Assembly (NCBI RefSeq): GCF_051175565.1 | Contig: NZ_CP195105.1 | Coordinates: 744,001-808,000, forward strand | Direction of reading: 5' to 3' | Source: Daejeonia sp002484105 | Lineage (GTDB): Bacteria; Bacteroidota; Bacteroidia; Flavobacteriales; Weeksellaceae | DNA: 64,000 nt | Part shown: positions 1 to 8,019 of the stretch, piece after piece | How the letters are laid out: every line of letters begins with the position of its first letter | Position numbering within the stretch: the first letter of the stretch is position 1 | Position numbers and translations under genes: made by a program | The notes under the pieces: generated by a model | The model's database searches: none | Told to the model about the DNA's origin: nothing | Seen by the model: the letters and a program-made list of their open reading frames with translations, nothing else

Positions 1-697
1 TTTGTTCTGTTTTAGCCCACATTTCCTGGTTAAGATACTTTTTGAAAAGTCGTCCATATTTATTGGTCGTTATGTTCCAATTGTGTTCACTTGCAATGTG
101 CCATTCAATTAAAGGAATTAAATATTCTGTGCGAATAACGGTTTCCGACATAAATTTCGCATAGAATATTTCATCTCTCACAAGACACTTTGCCACGTAA
201 GTTGTGTCCCACCAAAAATCGTTTATTAGATTTTGAAACTCTTTTTCAGACGGTTTTTTGATAATGGAAATTTGATAAGTTGGTTTCAGCATTTGCTTTG
301 TAATACCATCTTTATCAATTAAAATTTTATAACCAATATCCCAATCTTCTGGTAATTCTTTCTCTTGCGTTTCCTTTATAAATTTTGATTTGCTGTAAAG
401 TTTAAAATCTACTTTCACACCGTCTTCATAAAGTAGCATTTTCATTGCGTGTTTATGGTTAAAACAACTTTCGTCTTCTTCAATCATAGCAATTGGATTT
501 CCGAATTTAAGCGTCCAGCTTTTGTCTGAAATGTAATTTGTATTATCCTCAAAAACAAATTCAATGTCTAAATCACTAAATTCGTCAACAAGTGCTAAAG
601 GATTTACAAGTGAACTTGTCAGAAGAAGAACTCTTACATCTTCGTTTTTCTCCGACCATTCTATAATTGTTCTTAACTTTTCTTCTCTGACTTTCAT
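1..697 (-). CDS. aadS: Aminoglycoside 6-adenylyltransferase AadS, second copy (3' end outside window)
   Basis: This is the first 232 codons of the same 287-aa protein encoded at 8020-8883. The two stretches match without a gap from 1/8187 to 731/8917 with one difference I found, at 121 (A) versus 8307 (G). That base is the first position of codon 193 and both forms encode Leu, so the change is silent. The enzyme would adenylylate streptomycin at the 6 position. The C-terminal 55 residues lie beyond the window. Identity ends at the core of the neighbouring attC (725-731), so this is a cassette duplication and not a random repeat. Confidence 0.9.
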   Translation of the reverse strand, partial: MKVREEKLRTIIEWSEKNEDVRVLLLTSSLVNPLALVDEFSDLDIEFVFEDNTNYISDKSWTLKFGNPIAMIEEDESCFNHKHAMKMLLYEDGVKVDFKLYSKSKFIKETQEKELPEDWDIGYKILIDKDGITKQMLKPTYQISIIKKPSEKEFQNLINDFWWDTTYVAKCLVRDEIFYAKFMSETVIRTEYLIPLIEWHIASEHNWNITTNKYGRLFKKYLNQEMWAKTEQ

Positions 698-724
698 TTT
701 GTTTGGTTCGGTTTTACTATGTCG

Positions 725-857
725 TACAACGACCGAGGCTATGGGCACGGGCGGGTTGCGGGCGTATTCGCTGTCGCACAGCGACAAGGCGAATGCGGGC
801 GCAAAACCTGCTAAGTGCACGTCAGCCAGCCTGTGAACATAGGCGTGTGTTAGGTGG
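725..857 (-). repeat. attC site (type I) of the non-coding cassette 730-1550
   Basis: Outer cores are TACAAC at 725-730 and GTTAGGT at 849-855. Arms GGCTATG (near 737) and CATAGGC (near 839) pair with one mismatch. A strong inner hairpin at 766-794 pairs ATTCGC with GCGAAT and TGTCGC with GCGACA. The start of the cassette on the right (CACCTAAC at 1544-1551) is the complement of the GTTAGGTG core, as expected for one cassette. Confidence 0.8.
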
Positions 858-1545
858 TCGTAGTTTGTTGTTTTTCAGTCGTTTAAATTTCGGCCGTTTA
901 GTGAGCTTTCACTTCGAAAACCACAATTCAGTCGCTTGTTAAACCGCATTTTCCAACCGAAAACGCTCAAATTCGTTGTAAATTTTATATTTTCTTTTTT
1001 CTTAAAGTCTAACCGCTAAACTACGCACAAATTAACGAATAAAAACTGATTTTTTTGTCTTAGAATTCATGTTTTCCGACAGTTTTAAAGTCGAGAAACT
1101 CAAATTAAATGAACTGAATGTCAGTCGGAAAGCAGAAATAGAATCGAAAATTTTTCCGTTTAAGCACTTTCACGACAGCCCGAAACGGGTTTTTTATTTT
1201 CGGGTTGTCCGTGAGTTTGTTTTTCTTTTTGTTTTTTCGTCAAGTTTGTTCGTTAACCACTTTCAGTCCGCTAAAGAGCAGAGTCTGCAAAAAATGAACT
1301 TGGTTTCCTTATATTCAAATCGGAAATCTCCATTTCCAAAATTTCGTTCGTTATATGTCGTAGTCTGAAAAGTAATAAGTCTAATTTTCTTTCCTTTAAA
1401 ATCTGCGAGGAATTGTCCGCCGTGCAAACTCCCGAAAGCCAGCAAATTCAGTCTAACCGATAAGTCAAAAAGTCGAGAAGAAGCGGACAGTTCCTCAAAG
1501 ATTTTTCAGCAACAAATCCGTCTTTTTCCTTTTTTTACTATGACA
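858..1545. other. Body of an apparently non-coding gene cassette
   Basis: I see no convincing gene on either strand over about 690 bases: the short ORFs have no motif and unconvincing starts. The right-hand end (1369-1551) belongs to a conserved cassette head also present at 5951-6128 and 6715-6893. It could hold a small RNA, a very small or decayed gene, or simply promoter DNA for the next cassette. Confidence 0.5.
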
Positions 1546-1551
1546 CCTAAC
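1369..1551 (-). repeat. Conserved cassette-head segment, copy 3
   Basis: Read on minus from the core, this resembles 5951-6128 and 6715-6893. Shared blocks are GAACTGTCCG near the start and GGCGGACAATTCCTCGCAGA about 60-90 bases further. TGTCCGC in the first block is complementary to GCGGACA in the second, so a stem closing a variable loop can form. This copy is the most divergent of the three. Confidence 0.6.
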
Positions 1552-1620
1552 GACCGAGGCTATGGGCTTGGGCGGGCTGCGGGCGGATTTCCTGTCGCCA
1601 CAGCGACAAAGGAAATGCGG
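1546..1620 (-). repeat. Truncated attC site (type I)
   Basis: It begins with core CCTAAC (1546-1551) and keeps the left arm and the inner hairpin at about 1587-1617 (TTTCC / GGAAA, TGTCGC / GCGACA). It stops at about 1620, where the sequence changes abruptly into the HxlR-type gene. The other half and the second core are missing, so this marks the left junction of the tet block. Confidence 0.75.
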
Positions 1621-1888
1621 AACGACCTAAATCAGTCAGAAAATACTCAGTACGAGGTGGTTGTTCTGCATAAATTTTTCTATCTATAATCTTATACTCC
1701 AACAATTCTTTAAGTTGTTGATTTATTACACGTTCTGTTGCATCAGGCACCTCCTTGAATATCAGACTTGGGCGTAGTGGCTTATCTCGAAGTGCTTCTA
1801 TGATGCAAATTTTCCACTTTCCGCCAAGCACCTGCATAGCAATGCTATAACCACATTCTAGATATATAGGGATTTTTCTTTCAGACAT
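1547..1888 (-). CDS. HxlR-family transcriptional regulator with replaced C-terminus
   Basis: The N-terminal about 95 residues show the HxlR winged-helix pattern: an early Cys, LGGKWKICIIEAL, RPSLIFKEVPDATERVINQQLKEL, and EYFLTDLGR at the wing. HxlR proteins are small DNA-binding regulators, often of stress or drug responses. After LTDLGR the frame runs into the truncated attC at 1547-1620 and gains an unrelated tail of about 20 residues, so the native C-terminal helix, normally used for dimerisation, is lost. Start chosen at the ATG at 1888, which opens MSERK, instead of the upstream start at 1915. It lies 80 bases downstream of the tet gene on the same strand. Function after truncation is doubtful. 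Confidence 0.75.
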   Translation of the reverse strand: MSERKIPIYLECGYSIAMQVLGGKWKICIIEALRDKPLRPSLIFKEVPDATERVINQQLKELLEYKIIDRKIYAEQPPRTEYFLTDLGRSAFPLSLWRQEIRPQPAQAHSLGR

Positions 1889-1968
1889 AATTGTATAGTT
1901 AATTTGTAGGAACAAGATACAAAAATAGTGCGAGAATGCATTCTTTGATTATTTTGCTTATCATTCTC

Positions 1969-3888
1969 TTATCCTAATTCCTTCTCAAACATATACATCA
2001 ATTTATCTTTTTCATTCAGTTCTACACTTCTGCTTACCTTTTTATTGGTGATTTGATAGCCCGAAAATCGAGTAACAAAAATGCCCAAGCCTTGAGTGTA
2101 GGAGCTGACTTCTGCTGAGTATTCTTTACTAGTATCTAAAGGAATTTCACCCAAAATAGTAGTCCAATCACCATCTGAAGTAATAGTAGATATTTCGCCT
2201 TGCATCTTGTTGATGTCTGTAATAGCCCTAGCATTCACAGCTATTGGAATTTGCAATTTAAAATCTAAGATTGGCTCCAACAACTCAACATCAGCTTGTT
2301 GTAAAGCCAATCGAAAAACATAGGGAGCTAAACTTCTAAAGTCGGCAGGTGTGCTCACTGGACTATAATAGATTCCGTGAGAAAAAGTGACTTTAAGGTC
2401 GGTTACTTTCCAGCCATACAAACCCGATTCACAGGCTTTCTTGACTCCATCGAATACTGCATTCTGAAAAGATTGATTCAAGTAGCCCAATGAAATATCG
2501 CTCTCTATCGTAAGTCCCGCACCGATTGGCAAAGGTTCTATAATCAAGCCAATAGATGCCCAATAAGGATTAGGTGGCACTTCGATATGAATGGTGTATT
2601 CCGATTTCGTTTTCAGACGTTCCTTATAAATCGTTTTCACCTCTTCAAAGTAAGCATCTACCGAAAATCGCTCCTCCAACAAAGTCAAAATAACTTCCCG
2701 TTGAGTTGCTCCATAAAGAGAAACTTCTAGCTCATTATTATCAGCATTGATACCAAACGTTAAAGATGGATCTTCTACCGATAATACATTCATAGCAGAA
2801 ATTAATTTACTCCTATCCTCTACTTTGGCAGGATGTATAGATGATTTGAGAGCAGGACTAGGAATATTCAATTTATCAAATAAACTTGGCATTGTTCCTA
2901 AATAATCACCTACCATCAGACTTTCGGCATGGTCTAAAATTGCAATATCGTTTGTAGAAACTTCATCTACATCTATTTCGTTTCCAGCGTAAAAGGTCTT
3001 TAAACTTCTTATTTTCAGATTCTCATCTGAGCCATTGAGGTTGTATGATTTTCTTGTTCTAAGGCTTCCCCCTATAATCTTTAGATAGGCTCGTTTCTGT
3101 TCCTTCTTATTATGCTCAATTTTATAGACATAGGCAGATAAATCGTTCTCTTGAGGTAGAGATGTTTCAATAAAAGTAGTGATTGAGTTTAGCAAATCTT
3201 CGATACCAATGCCATACATTGCTGAGCCATGGTAGATAGGATGTAGTTTAGCGAATTGAACAAGATGAATCATTGAACTCCAATAGTCTGAATTTGAGAG
3301 TTGCGTATCGCTTAAGTATTTTTCAAGCAAAGAATCATCTTTCTCCAAAATTGTTTCTCTGTCCTTTTCTGATATGTTGTGTATTGTACAGCTAGAAGTT
3401 AAAATCTTGCCATCAACGGATTGCATAAGAAGAATATCTTTTGAAAGGCTATTTTGTATTTCGAAATAAAGCTGATTTAGATTTACTCCCTCTCTATCTA
3501 TTTTGTTGATAAATAGAATGGCTGGAATTTCTAGTTGTTGCAAGACATTGAACAACAATCTCGTTTGAGCTTGAATACCCTCTTTAGCAGACACCACAAG
3601 AATAGCACCATCTAGCATTCTAAAAGTGCGTTCCACTTCTGCTAGAAAGTCCATGTGTCCAGGAGTGTCGATAATATTAATCTTTGTATCGTTCCATTGA
3701 ATAGACGTTGTAGAAGCTCTAACGGTGATACCTCTTCGTTTTTCAATATCCATCGAATCGGTTGTGGTATTACCTTTGTCCACACTTCCACGTACCTCAG
3801 TTGCTCCACTAGCAAATAGCAAGTTCTCAGTAATGGAGGTTTTTCCTGCATCAATATGTGCAAGAATACCTATATTTATAGTTTTCAT
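1969..3888 (-). CDS. tet(36): Tetracycline resistance ribosomal protection protein, Tet(36)/Tet(Q) group
   Basis: This 639-aa EF-G-like GTPase would release tetracycline from the ribosome. Visible G-domain motifs are the P-loop AHIDAGKT (about 10-17), the switch region with RRGITVRAST, DTPGH (about 75-79) and NKID (about 129-132). The length matches the Tet(Q)/Tet(36) branch. From memory the N-terminus fits Tet(36) better than Tet(Q), but the exact allele needs a database comparison. A good promoter lies at 4022-4050, leaving a leader of about 125 nt that contains small inverted repeats, so attenuation is possible. The gene lies between a truncated HxlR gene and an IS30-family transposase inside a block that interrupts the cassette array. 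Confidence 0.88.
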   Translation of the reverse strand: MKTINIGILAHIDAGKTSITENLLFASGATEVRGSVDKGNTTTDSMDIEKRRGITVRASTTSIQWNDTKINIIDTPGHMDFLAEVERTFRMLDGAILVVSAKEGIQAQTRLLFNVLQQLEIPAILFINKIDREGVNLNQLYFEIQNSLSKDILLMQSVDGKILTSSCTIHNISEKDRETILEKDDSLLEKYLSDTQLSNSDYWSSMIHLVQFAKLHPIYHGSAMYGIGIEDLLNSITTFIETSLPQENDLSAYVYKIEHNKKEQKRAYLKIIGGSLRTRKSYNLNGSDENLKIRSLKTFYAGNEIDVDEVSTNDIAILDHAESLMVGDYLGTMPSLFDKLNIPSPALKSSIHPAKVEDRSKLISAMNVLSVEDPSLTFGINADNNELEVSLYGATQREVILTLLEERFSVDAYFEEVKTIYKERLKTKSEYTIHIEVPPNPYWASIGLIIEPLPIGAGLTIESDISLGYLNQSFQNAVFDGVKKACESGLYGWKVTDLKVTFSHGIYYSPVSTPADFRSLAPYVFRLALQQADVELLEPILDFKLQIPIAVNARAITDINKMQGEISTITSDGDWTTILGEIPLDTSKEYSAEVSSYTQGLGIFVTRFSGYQITNKKVSRSVELNEKDKLMYMFEKELG

Positions 3889-4021
3889 TTGATTTTGTAA
3901 ATAATATAGCGGATGCTTTGTAGAAATGCATCACATAAAAAATACATCCTTGATGGTAGAATGTACCACAAGAACTTGAATTCGTATTTCTAATTATATT
4001 ATTTACTGCCGCATAGTGTGA

Positions 4022-4050
4022 CAAAGGTAGAAAATAAATTTTAAAATCAA
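4022..4050 (-). promoter_or_regulatory. Promoter of the tet(36)-like gene
   Basis: On the minus strand TTG (4048-4050) is followed after 18 bases by TACCTTTG (4022-4029), matching the Bacteroidota TTG / TAnnTTTG consensus. Transcription would start near 4015, about 125 bases before the ATG at 3888. The leader carries short inverted repeats (GATGC/GCATC; ACAT/ATGT). Confidence 0.65.
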
Positions 4051-4162
4051 CCCTACATTCAAGTTGAAAATGCAACTTTATTGATTATTAACTAAATGAT
4101 ATGTTTGATGAAAAAATCGAGGATAACTTTTTTCGAGCTCGATGGGACGGCTCCAAAAGTTA

Positions 4163-5134
4163 TCACCCGCTTTTTTCGAGTAGATTCCAAATTCCATCAA
4201 ATATCTGATTTGGGGATAAATATCCAAATCTTTTTCGTGGCCTGTTGTTTATCTGTTGTTCCACATAATTCACATATTCATGTGTAACATAATTGAAATC
4301 AACTTTTTTCGGTATATATTGCCTTACCAAGCGATTATAGTTTTCGTTGGAACCTCTTTGCCAGCTTGCATATGGCTTGGCAAAGAAAAAGTCGATTTTC
4401 AAGTCTCCGGCTACCATCTGATGACACGAAAACTCTTTTCCATTGTCAGATGTGATTGTTTTCAGGAATGGTTTCCAATCCTCCAGGCAATCAATAGTAA
4501 CCAGTGCGAGTTGTTCCGCATCCTTGCCATCTAATTTTCGGAGTCTGGCTATTCCGGTTGCCCTGTCGTTGATGGTTAAGATGGCACCTTTGTGATCCTT
4601 GCCTATGATAAGGTCAATTTCCAAATCACCAAAGCGTTCCCGTAGTTCAACTTCAGGCGGTCTTAGAGATATATCTGTACGATTGGGGATTGTTCCCCGC
4701 TTGTCGTAAATCACACTTCGCTTTTTGTAGCGACGTCCACGGTTTCTCAGGTCAAGATATAGCGTCCCTTTTTTACGCTTATCTTGCCAAATAAACTGAT
4801 AAATACGTTCGTGTGATACACAGTTATCTCCATTTGTTTTGGCAACACCTGCAATTTGTTCCGGACTGTATTTGAGACGTAATTTATCTCGTACATAAGC
4901 CTCAACCTCAGGTGTGAAGGTTCTCGCTTTAGCTTTGTATGCCTGACGCTTCAGGTATTTACGATGCGCTAAATCATCTTTGTATTCGCCAGATCGGGCA
5001 TCTGCATTACGGCGGATTTCACGACTGACAACTGATTTATCTTTATTTATTACACGGGCAATCTCACATTGTGGATACCCACTTTGCAACATTGTGCAAA
5101 TAGTATATCTTTGTTCTCTGGTTAAATGACTCAT
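4163..5134 (-). CDS. IS30-family transposase (IS4351-like)
   Basis: The 323-aa DDE transposase has an N-terminal helix-turn-helix (EIARVINKDKSVVSREIRRN) typical of IS30. The catalytic residues are visible in FGDLEIDLIIG (D), TSDNGKEF (D) and PYASWQRGSNENYNRL (E). Start taken at the ATG at 5134 (MSHLTREQRYTI), where IS30 proteins normally begin, not at 5179. It resembles the IS4351 transposase of Bacteroides Tn4351. I could not define clean terminal repeats in the flanks (4100-4160, 5180-5225), so element limits are not given. It sits just upstream of the tet gene on the same strand. Confidence 0.85.
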   Translation of the reverse strand: MSHLTREQRYTICTMLQSGYPQCEIARVINKDKSVVSREIRRNADARSGEYKDDLAHRKYLKRQAYKAKARTFTPEVEAYVRDKLRLKYSPEQIAGVAKTNGDNCVSHERIYQFIWQDKRKKGTLYLDLRNRGRRYKKRSVIYDKRGTIPNRTDISLRPPEVELRERFGDLEIDLIIGKDHKGAILTINDRATGIARLRKLDGKDAEQLALVTIDCLEDWKPFLKTITSDNGKEFSCHQMVAGDLKIDFFFAKPYASWQRGSNENYNRLVRQYIPKKVDFNYVTHEYVNYVEQQINNRPRKRFGYLSPNQIFDGIWNLLEKSG

Positions 5135-5228
5135 AAATGTCAACTTTGGTCGGTAGACAATATAGTTCATTTTTTCCATCAGGGCAAGGGGGAGTTATTC
5201 CTCCTGGCTCTGAAAAAAACAAACTTTC

Positions 5229-5777
5229 CTATTTTGTCTGCAAAGTTGCATTTACAACTTGAATTTTCATGTCAATTTCTTTTATTTTTCTGAAAAGTTT
5301 ATTTCCAATTCTAAAGTACTCATAGTTGTTGTTAAAATAGAAAAATACTTTATATCTTCCTCTATAACTATAAACACTTTCGATTGGCAGAGTCATAACA
5401 ATCTGATTACTGTTTTTTGCAACATTATAGCCAACAATGTGAAATATTGCTTCAGCTGTAATTCCAAAACTTGAATAAGAAATCATTGAAGCCATAATAA
5501 TCAATAAAACATATGTAAACACTCTGTCTATAATTGACTTAAAACCTTTGTGAAGTCTTTTTAAAAAGTTAAGTCTGAGTAATGTTATAATAACAATTCC
5601 TATAATAAAAGGTATCCACTCTACAAATAAATTGTATTTAAAACTTTGTCCAATTGTCAGTGGTTTAAGAAAAAAGTAATAAATGACAGCATATGTAAGA
5701 AACCCTACAAATAATTTATATACAATATTTTCTTCTTGACTATGTTTGATTTTTATTGAGCTCAAAAACTTAAGCAT
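5229..5777 (-). CDS. Hypothetical multi-pass membrane protein
   Basis: The 182-aa protein has four likely membrane segments: about residues 20-40, 50-68, 85-105, and a weaker hydrophobic stretch around 105-115. A soluble, basic C-terminal part of about 60 residues follows. No family recognised. It lies upstream of the IS30 transposase in the tet block; the region to its right (5778-5945) has no gene and runs into a conserved cassette head. Confidence 0.6.
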   Translation of the reverse strand: MLKFLSSIKIKHSQEENIVYKLFVGFLTYAVIYYFFLKPLTIGQSFKYNLFVEWIPFIIGIVIITLLRLNFLKRLHKGFKSIIDRVFTYVLLIIMASMISYSSFGITAEAIFHIVGYNVAKNSNQIVMTLPIESVYSYRGRYKVFFYFNNNYEYFRIGNKLFRKIKEIDMKIQVVNATLQTK

Positions 5778-5950
5778 ATATTTTTCTAATTTTCATGTTC
5801 GCAATACTTAGTGTTCTAATCTTGAGTCTTGTAAAAATAGTTTTACCATTTATAATTGTTTTCACTCGTAAAAAAGAGATAAATTAAGTTCCTACTAATT
5901 CTCAACCACAATGTCCCGCTTTTGCTCGTTATTTGTCAATGTAATGAAGT

Positions 5951-6128
5951 GAAAAGTCAAAAATACTTCCTTTATAGTCTGCGAGGAATTGTCCGCCCGA
6001 AAAAGCTGACAGAAGTAAAAAGTCTGTCAAACCCGAACTGTCTGTCTATGTCGAAAAAACGGACAGTTCGTCAAAGACTTTTCAGTGAATAAATCTCTGT
6101 CTTTTCTTTTTTTACACTGACGCATAAC
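5951..6128 (-). repeat. Conserved cassette-head segment, copy 2
   Basis: Read on minus from the core at 6121-6128, it matches the head at 6715-6893 closely for about 170 bases, including AGTCTGCGAGGAATTGTCCG on the plus strand from 5976. The similarity stops near 5945, which I take as the right junction of the tet block. The left remainder of this cassette may be the truncated attC at 1546-1620. Confidence 0.6.
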
Positions 6129-6254
6129 GACCGAGGCTATGGGCTTGGGCGGGCTGCGGGCGAATTTCCTGTCGCAATAGCGACAAAGGAAATGCGGGCG
6201 CAAAGACTGCCAGAAGCACATTAGCCGCCCAAAGCGCATAGGAGTGTGTTATGG
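6121..6254 (-). repeat. attC site (type I) of cassette 6128-6892
   Basis: Cores are GCATAAC (6122-6128) and GTTATGG (6248-6254), which complement each other. The inner hairpin at about 6163-6195 pairs TTTCC with GGAAA and TGTCGC with GCGACA. This is the one cassette whose start (GTTAGGTG on minus) does not match its own attC core (GTTATGG), suggesting a hybrid formed between two related cassettes. Confidence 0.75.
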
Positions 6255-6714
6255 GTTCGTAGTGTTTTGTTTCTCTGTCGTTTTAGTTTCTGCCGATTAA
6301 ATGCGCTTTCTCTCGCAAACCGATTTTCAATTCCGTATCTAAATGCACTTTCAGCCCGCTAACGAACAAAGTCTGACCGAAAATGAAAAGTCTTTTTTTC
6401 TCTCTCAAGTCACGAAACAAAAGTCTACAAATTAACGCAATAATTTTAAGATTTCTGTCATTCTAAATTATGTTTGTCAACACGTTTCTGTGAATTTTTC
6501 ACTCCAAAAGTAGTTTTCAGTCTGACAGTTTTCTGTTCGTATAAACTTTGTTAGTTTCACTTCTGCCAGCAAACCAAGTTTTCGATTTCTTTTCTCGTTG
6601 TCTAAATGCACTTTCCGCCCGCAAATGCGAAAAGTCTAAAAGTCAGAATTTGTTTTATGTCAGCCAGTTTGTACTTCTCAATACTTTCGGTCCTTAGTTG
6701 TCGCAGTCGTAAAG
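6255..6714. other. Body of an apparently non-coding gene cassette
   Basis: I see no supportable gene here. The small ORFs (for example 6606-6824) lack motifs and good starts. The composition (many short T and A runs, repeated AAAGTCT- and TCTGTC-like words) resembles the non-coding body at 858-1368. Confidence 0.45.
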
Positions 6715-6893
6715 CTAAAAGTCAAAAATCTTTCCCTTTAAAGTCTGCGAGGAATTGTCCGCCCGAAAAAGTTGTCCGAAGTCAAAAGTCTGTCAAAACC
6801 GAAAAGTCTGTCTATGTCGAATAGCGGACAGTTCGTCAAAGACTTTTCAGCGAATAAATCTCTGTCTTTCAGTTTTTCACTATGACACCTAAC
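6715..6893 (-). repeat. Conserved cassette-head segment, copy 1
   Basis: This is the first part of cassette 6128-6892 on minus. It shares the GAACTGTCCG and CGGACAATTCCTCGCAGA blocks with the two other copies. TGTCCGC/GCGGACA can pair around a variable loop of about 60 bases. Short reading frames cross it, but their frame is not kept between copies. Confidence 0.6.
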
Positions 6894-7019
6894 GACCGAG
6901 GCTATGGGCATTTGGCGGTTTGCGGGAGCGTTCACTGTCGCCAAGCGACAAAGTGAATGCGGGAGCAAAACCTGCCAATTGCACGTCAGCCAGCCAATGG
7001 ACATAGGCGTGTGTTAGCA
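6887..7019 (-). repeat. attC site (type I) of the beta-lactamase cassette
   Basis: Cores are ACCTAAC (6887-6893) and GTTAGCA (7013-7019). The inner hairpin at 6931-6958 pairs TTCAC with GTGAA and keeps TGTCGC/GCGACA. The other end of the cassette reads ACTGCTAAC (7879-7887), the complement of GTTAGCAGT, so the match is 9 bp. Confidence 0.85.
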
Positions 7020-7030
7020 GTTCGTGCTTT

Positions 7031-7846
7031 TCAATCTTTAGTTATAATGTTCAATTCTCTTAAAACCTCTTTTGTCAATTCAATTCGTATCTGTCCAAAT
7101 GTTTTTAAATCTGTAGTCTCATTTGAAGCAACATTCGTTGCAAAATAATACACGTTATTTTTCGTCTCAACATAACCTACAAACCATGTCACGTTTTCTT
7201 TCTGTCTAACAGCCCAACCTGTTTTTCCACTAATTATGTAATTTTCACCAACTTCATATTGCATAATTTGTTTTACCTGCTTCATCGATTCGACACTGAT
7301 TGGAAACTCTAAATTGTATAGTTTCTTTAAAAAATATATTTGTTGATATTGTGTTATAGTCGAATTTCCTTCTAGCCAAAACTTGTCAATATTCTGAGCA
7401 TTAATATCTAAGTTCCCATAGTTGAAAAGTGTAGTATAATATCTCATTTTCTCGATTCCAACACGTCTTGCAATTTCTTGATAAACAGGTACTGCGGAAA
7501 CTTTAAAGGCTTCTTTAATAGTCATATCTTTTTCCCAAGTCGAAAAAAATCTTTTTTCTCCGTTCCACTTGAATACGGTTTCTGTTGTCGCGATACCACT
7601 TTCAAGAGCAATCAATGTGTTTGGAATTTTAAAGGTCGAGGCTGGGCAAAAAGCGATATTACATCTTTCTAAATTATATCCAGAATAATAATTGTCATTT
7701 TGATTATAAATTAGAATTGAGCCTTCAATCTTAAATTGGTCGAATATTTTTTTCAATTCAGGAATTTCTTTTGGTTGACTTGCAAAGCAATTCACAGTAA
7801 AACTCATTATCGCTATTATTAATCCTTTTTTTCTATTCATTTCCAT
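7031..7846 (-). CDS. blaOXA: Class D (OXA-type) beta-lactamase
   Basis: The 271-aa periplasmic serine beta-lactamase has the full class D motif set: STFK at 70-73 (catalytic Ser70 and carbamylatable Lys73), SAV at 117-119, YGN at 143-145, and KTG followed by Trp at 208-211. A hydrophobic N-terminus ending CFA-SQ (about residue 22) is a signal peptide. From memory it belongs with the Bacteroidota OXA enzymes such as OXA-347 and OXA-209; the allele needs a sequence comparison. It fills cassette 6893-7886, with 40 bases upstream of the ATG and its attC starting 11 bases after the stop, the usual tight cassette packing. Confidence 0.93.
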   Translation of the reverse strand: MEMNRKKGLIIAIMSFTVNCFASQPKEIPELKKIFDQFKIEGSILIYNQNDNYYSGYNLERCNIAFCPASTFKIPNTLIALESGIATTETVFKWNGEKRFFSTWEKDMTIKEAFKVSAVPVYQEIARRVGIEKMRYYTTLFNYGNLDINAQNIDKFWLEGNSTITQYQQIYFLKKLYNLEFPISVESMKQVKQIMQYEVGENYIISGKTGWAVRQKENVTWFVGYVETKNNVYYFATNVASNETTDLKTFGQIRIELTKEVLRELNIITKD

Positions 7847-7881
7847 TGTTCTAAATATGCTTGTTTTTTTTTAGCATGACT

Positions 7882-8012
7882 GCTAACGTGCCGCGTATTG
7901 GCGATGGGCGGGATTTTTAGCACTGAACTTTAATCGAAGAACAGAAGTTGAATTTTGCACTTCCGTTGATACGAAGCCGTTCAGCCCGCCTATTGCCAAT
8001 ACGATGTTGTAC
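7882..8012 (-). repeat. attC site (type II) of the aadS cassette
   Basis: Cores are GCTAAC (7882-7887) and GTTGTAC (8006-8012). Arms GTATTGGC...GGGCGGG and CCCGCC...GCCAATAC pair almost completely around a variable terminal part. The other end of the cassette reads GTCGTACAAC (8907-8916), the complement of GTTGTACGAC. Confidence 0.85.
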
Positions 8013-8019
8013 GACGTAG

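Noticed and set aside
703..942. Plus-strand ORFs across the attC at 725-857
   Set aside because: They translate the attC hairpin and the edge of aadS on the wrong strand. No start signal and no similarity to proteins; composition follows the palindrome.
4100..5225. Defined ends for the IS30-family element
   Set aside because: I could not find convincing inverted repeats or a target duplication in the flanks, so only the transposase is reported.
6738..7004. Minus-strand 88-aa ORF and the similar one at 6027-6239
   Set aside because: Both run through attC sequence and the conserved cassette head. They look alike only because the DNA repeats; the frame is not kept in the third copy.
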